In this document: positions 60,546-64,000 of the stretch, piece after piece | Position numbering within the stretch: the first letter of the stretch is position 1 | How the letters are laid out: every line of letters begins with the position of its first letter | Assembly (NCBI GenBank): GCA_017355425.1 | Contig: CP070234.1 | Span: 1 to 64,000, forward strand | DNA length: 64,000 nucleotides | DNA from: Dolichospermum sp. DET69 | GTDB lineage: Bacteria > Cyanobacteriota > Cyanobacteriia > Cyanobacteriales > Nostocaceae | Reading direction: 5' to 3' | Translations under genes and position numbers: made by a program | Notes under the pieces: generated by a model | What the model was told of the DNA's origin: nothing | The model's input: the letters and a program-made list of their open reading frames with translations, nothing else | The model's database searches: none

Positions 60546-60560
60546 TCCCCCATTGGGGGA
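60546..60560 (-). promoter_or_regulatory. 5'-leader hairpin (6-bp stem, 3-nt loop), variant
   Basis: tccccc-att-ggggga, 31 bases upstream of the helicase start at 60514. The duplicated leader at 61244 has instead ccctcac / gtgaggg (61266-61289), so a hairpin is kept with a changed sequence. Confidence 0.5.
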
Positions 60561-60741
60561 AGATGTTAAGTTGATAGAAGTAAACTCCGAATTTACAAAG
60601 TTATTTTTGATAAATGCCATAGTAATTTATTAGAAAATTATCATCTGGCAAAGATTTTACTCTCTGAAGGATGTTTGTAACGGGGGTGATTAATGGTTGA
60701 ATATAAATAGTTAAACTAATAGATTTATATTTCATTTGGTG

Positions 60742-61152
60742 TTATTCGTCATCTTTATCTAGATCCAGGCTTTCGTCAAGTTTGACTCCGAATGGTAGGG
60801 GATCAAAGCCTAAGTTTTCTAGAGTTAAAATTGCTGTTTCAATTGATAAGTTGTTGATTGTTTCTTGATTTACTAGGGATGTAAGTAATTCACAAACTCC
60901 CTGGTATTGACTGGCATTATAGTCAATCCAACGGTTAGAATATGCCAGTGCATCATGTAATGCCATTACCACTTCTGTATAGGGGTCAAAAGGTAATTTA
61001 TCACGCATATTTCGCATAGTCCGCAGTAGGTTATCTGCATAAATAGATGCTATTGGTTCTCCAGAGCAAGAGGAGAGTTTTTGGAAATCTATTAAGATAG
61101 ATTTGGTAATTTCTATTCCTGAAATTTCTAAGACAGTCTGCTCAATATTCAT
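60742..61152 (-). CDS. Small acidic-tailed protein between two copies of the helicase leader
   Basis: The 136-residue protein is helical (EQTVLEISGIEITKSILIDFQ, NLLRTMRNMRDKLPFDPYTEVVMALHDAL) and ends in Asp/Leu/Glu. No family recognised. It lies between the intact helicase 5' end (60494-60580) and a second, truncated copy of it (about 61199-61310), so it may have been inserted by recombination upstream of the helicase or may itself have carried the duplicate. It has no 5-bp leader hairpin. Confidence 0.55.
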   Translation of the reverse strand: MNIEQTVLEISGIEITKSILIDFQKLSSCSGEPIASIYADNLLRTMRNMRDKLPFDPYTEVVMALHDALAYSNRWIDYNASQYQGVCELLTSLVNQETINNLSIETAILTLENLGFDPLPFGVKLDESLDLDKDDE

Positions 61153-61198
61153 TATATTTCTGCAATAATTCTTGAGGGTTTAAGTTAGCTATTGCTTT

Positions 61199-61243
61199 CT
61201 ATTTTAATACATATTTATCTCTGCTGTAGTTGGGGGTATTCAT
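61199..61243 (-). pseudogene. Truncated duplicate of the helicase gene start
   Basis: The minus strand reads MNTPNYS, identical to the first seven residues of the helicase at 60514, then RDKYVLK and a stop: 14 codons. The homology goes on upstream through the leader (61244-61310 against 60515-60580, including aactttgccc and aaatccccca). Confidence 0.7.
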
Positions 61244-61468
61244 AGTGGTGTTTTTTTAAACTTTGCCCTCACAAATCCCCCAGTGAGGGAGTGTGATAAT
61301 AAGTTAGAATCGGTAAGTGATGCTCTGGTATCAAAAACAAGAATATGAATGTTACAGGACTTTACTATAAATTTCAATTGGTACTGATACTTTGTAGGAT
61401 AAAGCACTGTTTTACAAATTGATGTAAAATTAAATCTAGTGATGTTTAAAAATTAAATTATAGAAATA
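61244..61468. other. Duplicated leader and gap before the NACHT-like gene
   Basis: 61244-61310 repeats the helicase leader. From there to 61468 no gene is seen; a weak stem ttttac / gtaaaa (61410-61415, 61424-61429) lies about 40 bases before the next start. Together with 61153-61198 this fills the gap after the 136-residue protein. Confidence 0.45.
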
Positions 61469-64000
61469 ATGTATAATTGGAAACGCTTTTGGTGTATAAA
61501 TACGGAAAATATCAGGCTTCACTATGGTGGATTTTTAGAAGATTCAGAATCAGAATATGGTCATAATCCTGATGTTGTACCATTTAATTCTATATCCCAT
61601 ATTCCTTGTTTAGTATTATTGGGTGAGCCAGGTATTGGTAAAACAACAGCAATTAATCAAGCATTTAATGAACTAAACACAGAATTGGAAACATCTGAAG
61701 ATGATTGTTTATTTTTTAATCTAGGTGATTTTGACTCAAATCAAGATTTATTGAATGGAATATTTCAAAGCAATAAATTTATTAAATGGCTCAATGGAAG
61801 TTATAAGTTACATCTTTTTTTAGATAGTTTAGATGAAGGCTTATTATCTGTCAAAACGATTATTAGGTTTTTATGTAAGCATATAGATAATGTTCCTATT
61901 GAACGCCTTTATTTTCGGATAACTTGTAGAACTTCTGTATGGTTAGAAAGTATTTCCTTTGAACAAAAATTAAAAGAAAAATGGAAAGAAGATAATACAA
62001 AAATATATGAACTTGCTCCTTTGCGTAGAGTAGATGTTATTGAAGTAGCGAAGGCAAAAAGCATCAATCATGAATTATTTATACAAGAAATTTTAGATAA
62101 AGAAGTTACCCCACTCGCTATTAATCCAATCACATTAAAGTTTTTAACTGATACTTACCTAAAAAATGGAAACTTTCCTGATTCCAAAAAAGAATTATAC
62201 AAACAGGGTTTACTTCAATTATGTGTAGAGAACAATGAAGATCGTCAAGCAGCAAGGTATCGAGGTAGTTTAAGTTCTGATCAACGTTTGATTATAGCAG
62301 GTCGTATTGCAGCCATTTTACTTTTAGCTAGAAAAACTGCTATGTGGACAAGTAGAGAAATGGTAGAAATGCCTAACTCAGACATAGCTATTCCAGATTT
62401 ATGTGTAGGTAAAGAAATCATTAATCAGCAAGAATTTCCAGTTACAGAAAATGATATCAGAGATGAAGTTTTATCTATTACAGGATTATTTTCTTCTCGT
62501 GGTAGTAACAGAATGGGATTTGCTCATCAAACCTACGCTGAATTTTTGGCAGCATGGTATTTAAATAAGCGTAAGATACCTCTAGTTCAAGTAATGAGTT
62601 TAATTGTTTCTCAAGGAGATCCAGAATCTAAATTAATTCCTCAACTTCATGAAACTGCTGCTTGGTTAGCAAGTATGAGAACTGATTGTCTTGAAGAAAT
62701 TATCAAAACAGATCCAGATGTACTTTTAAGAAGTGACATTCCAACAAATGGAGAAATCAGAGAAAAAATAGTTGATAGTTTACTGAAAAATTACAATGAT
62801 GAAAAACTGTTACATCGAGATTTTAATAACTATTTTAATTATAAAAAACTTCAACATCCCAGATTACCTGAACAACTACGTCCGTATATTCAAGATTCTA
62901 GCAAGTCATTGGCAGCAAGATATGAAGCAATAGACATTGCTGAAATATGTGAATTAGATGAGCTTCAAGAAGATTTAGTAATTTTAGCATTGGACTCATC
63001 TCAATCTATATACTTAAGAGTTAATGCTGTAAACGCTCTTTGTTCAATTGGTAATTCAGAGACAAAATTAAAGTTAAAACCTTTAGCTCTTAGTAATCTT
63101 GAAGAAGATGAAAATGATGAAATTAAAGGATATAGTTTAGAAGCTATTTTTCCCGAACATTTAACGGCAGAAGAGTTATTTCATGCTATTACTCTACCTA
63201 AGAGAGTAAATTACTTTGGTGGTTATCAGAGTTTTCTTGATGATAAACTTACTTTAAAACTTCAACCTAATGATTTATTGATAGCTCTAAATTGGCTTGA
63301 GAATAAAGGGTTAAGATACTCTTTAGATTTAGATTTAGATTTAGATTCATTTGAAAGGCTTAGTAATAAAATTTTGTTAAAGGCATGGAAAAATTTTTCT
63401 ATTCCTGGAATTGCAAAGAGTTTTGCAAAAATAGCCTTAATAAAATGGAAAGTATACCAGAGATTAATAACTCAAAGTGAGTATAATTTTGAATTACAAC
63501 TTTCACAGGATAGTCAAAAAAGAAGAATATTGCTTGAAAATATAGTTTTAGTGATTTCTGATCACACAAAGAAGTCCAAATTATCCCAAGGCTATTTCCA
63601 AGAAAATATTCTCTTAAATCAAAATATATTTTGGATATTGGATAAACTGCAAAATACGAAATGTGAGGAAGTGCAAAGAAATTGGGTACAACTAATTGAA
63701 TGGATTTTTAACCGTCAAGATGCAAAACAAATAGATGCTATTTTAACAGCTACTCAAACTAATGAAATTCTACGCAATCATTTTATATCTTACTTTGAGC
63801 CTGTTGAGTTAAATTCAGATCAAGCTGATAAGACGAAAGCTAATAATAAAATGTTGGAAAATTGGAAAGAATACTGGAAAAATGAGCAAGAAGAACCTCC
63901 ACTACTAGAGCAACCACCAAAAGAGAGAGTTATTATATTTTTGGAGAGTTTAGAGTCTGGAAATTTATCGGCTTGGTCAGAAATAAATATGGAAATGAAT
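61469..64000 (+). CDS. NACHT-like STAND NTPase, cut by the window end
   Basis: From the ATG at 61469 the frame stays open to the last base, 844 codons, so the gene continues beyond the window. It has Walker A LVLLGEPGIGKTTAINQAF near 50, Walker B LHLFLDSLDEGLLS near 120, the NACHT winged-helix-like FAHQTYAEFLAAWYLNK near 352, and then helical repeats likely of HEAT type (DLVILALDSSQSIYLRVNAVNALCSIG). NACHT NTPases of this shape act in bacterial antiphage defence as oligomerising sensors with an effector; no effector domain is seen in the first 40 residues, so it may be C-terminal or in another gene. Around 63318 a TTAGAT repeat encodes LDLDLDLD. Confidence 0.82.
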   Translation, partial: MYNWKRFWCINTENIRLHYGGFLEDSESEYGHNPDVVPFNSISHIPCLVLLGEPGIGKTTAINQAFNELNTELETSEDDCLFFNLGDFDSNQDLLNGIFQSNKFIKWLNGSYKLHLFLDSLDEGLLSVKTIIRFLCKHIDNVPIERLYFRITCRTSVWLESISFEQKLKEKWKEDNTKIYELAPLRRVDVIEVAKAKSINHELFIQEILDKEVTPLAINPITLKFLTDTYLKNGNFPDSKKELYKQGLLQLCVENNEDRQAARYRGSLSSDQRLIIAGRIAAILLLARKTAMWTSREMVEMPNSDIAIPDLCVGKEIINQQEFPVTENDIRDEVLSITGLFSSRGSNRMGFAHQTYAEFLAAWYLNKRKIPLVQVMSLIVSQGDPESKLIPQLHETAAWLASMRTDCLEEIIKTDPDVLLRSDIPTNGEIREKIVDSLLKNYNDEKLLHRDFNNYFNYKKLQHPRLPEQLRPYIQDSSKSLAARYEAIDIAEICELDELQEDLVILALDSSQSIYLRVNAVNALCSIGNSETKLKLKPLALSNLEEDENDEIKGYSLEAIFPEHLTAEELFHAITLPKRVNYFGGYQSFLDDKLTLKLQPNDLLIALNWLENKGLRYSLDLDLDLDSFERLSNKILLKAWKNFSIPGIAKSFAKIALIKWKVYQRLITQSEYNFELQLSQDSQKRRILLENIVLVISDHTKKSKLSQGYFQENILLNQNIFWILDKLQNTKCEEVQRNWVQLIEWIFNRQDAKQIDAILTATQTNEILRNHFISYFEPVELNSDQADKTKANNKMLENWKEYWKNEQEEPPLLEQPPKERVIIFLESLESGNLSAWSEINMEMN

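Noticed and set aside
1-64000. CRISPR arrays, tRNA and rRNA genes
   Set aside because: No regularly spaced repeats with unique spacers and no cloverleaf or rRNA-like stretches were noticed; short repeats seen are dispersed or transposon-related.

Overview
The window looks like a stretch of a large conjugative plasmid (or plasmid-derived island) from a filamentous, heterocyst-forming cyanobacterium of the Nostoc/Anabaena type. Reasons: AT-rich DNA with frequent GCGATCGC-type octamers; a Ycf46-like AAA+ ATPase; a CoaR/CoaT cobalt pair; zinc genes arranged as in cyanobacterial Zur regulons; a XisI-like remnant; and actin-like and ParA-like partition genes beside conjugation genes. No rRNA, tRNA or CRISPR array was seen.

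Layout. 1-5.9 kb: ParM-like actin with partner, a non-coding block with nested inverted repeats, a ParA-like ATPase, a membrane protein, a lipoprotein and a site-2 protease. 6-10 kb: paralogous small minus-strand plasmid genes, one with an IS66-family insertion (clean 8-bp target duplication, frameshifted transposase) in its leader. 10.5-16.9 kb: an AAA-ATPase/PIN pair, toxin-antitoxin pieces, Ycf46-like ATPase, MtfA-like peptidase, peroxiredoxin-like protein. 17-28.6 kb: family A DNA polymerase without a 5' nuclease, plasmid proteins with acidic tails, conjugation genes (transglycosylase-like protein, VirD4/TraG-like coupling ATPase) and a PIN toxin-antitoxin pair. 28.7-30.5 kb: ankyrin/kelch-like protein.

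30.7-55.5 kb is a zinc and cobalt island. Five Zur-box-like sites (30688, 38440, 41914, 49178, 55478) precede, respectively: an outer-membrane barrel/beta-helix gene fused in an operon to lanM and lanT; a class II lanthipeptide precursor with a Cys/His-rich core; znuA/znuCB; a COG0523 GTPase with a WD40 protein; and a six-gene operon thrS2-COG0523(His-rich)-folE-GTPase-two metallophosphoesterases. A MerR-type coaR and the Co P-type ATPase coaT sit between two decayed ends of a second znu operon. The most interesting proposal is that zinc starvation turns on a lanthipeptide system whose product could bind zinc.

55.6-64 kb: a 422-bp mini-transposon with TGT/ACA ends and 5-bp target duplication, an SDR remnant, a DUF1998-type helicase with small neighbours and a duplicated 5' end, and the start of a large NACHT-like NTPase cut by the window end.

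Two RNA-scale patterns cut across the annotation. At least seven minus-strand genes carry a 5-bp stem with a 4-nt loop 13-50 nt upstream of the start codon (two more have close variants), and three plus-strand genes of the conjugation region have start codons inside perfect hairpins.
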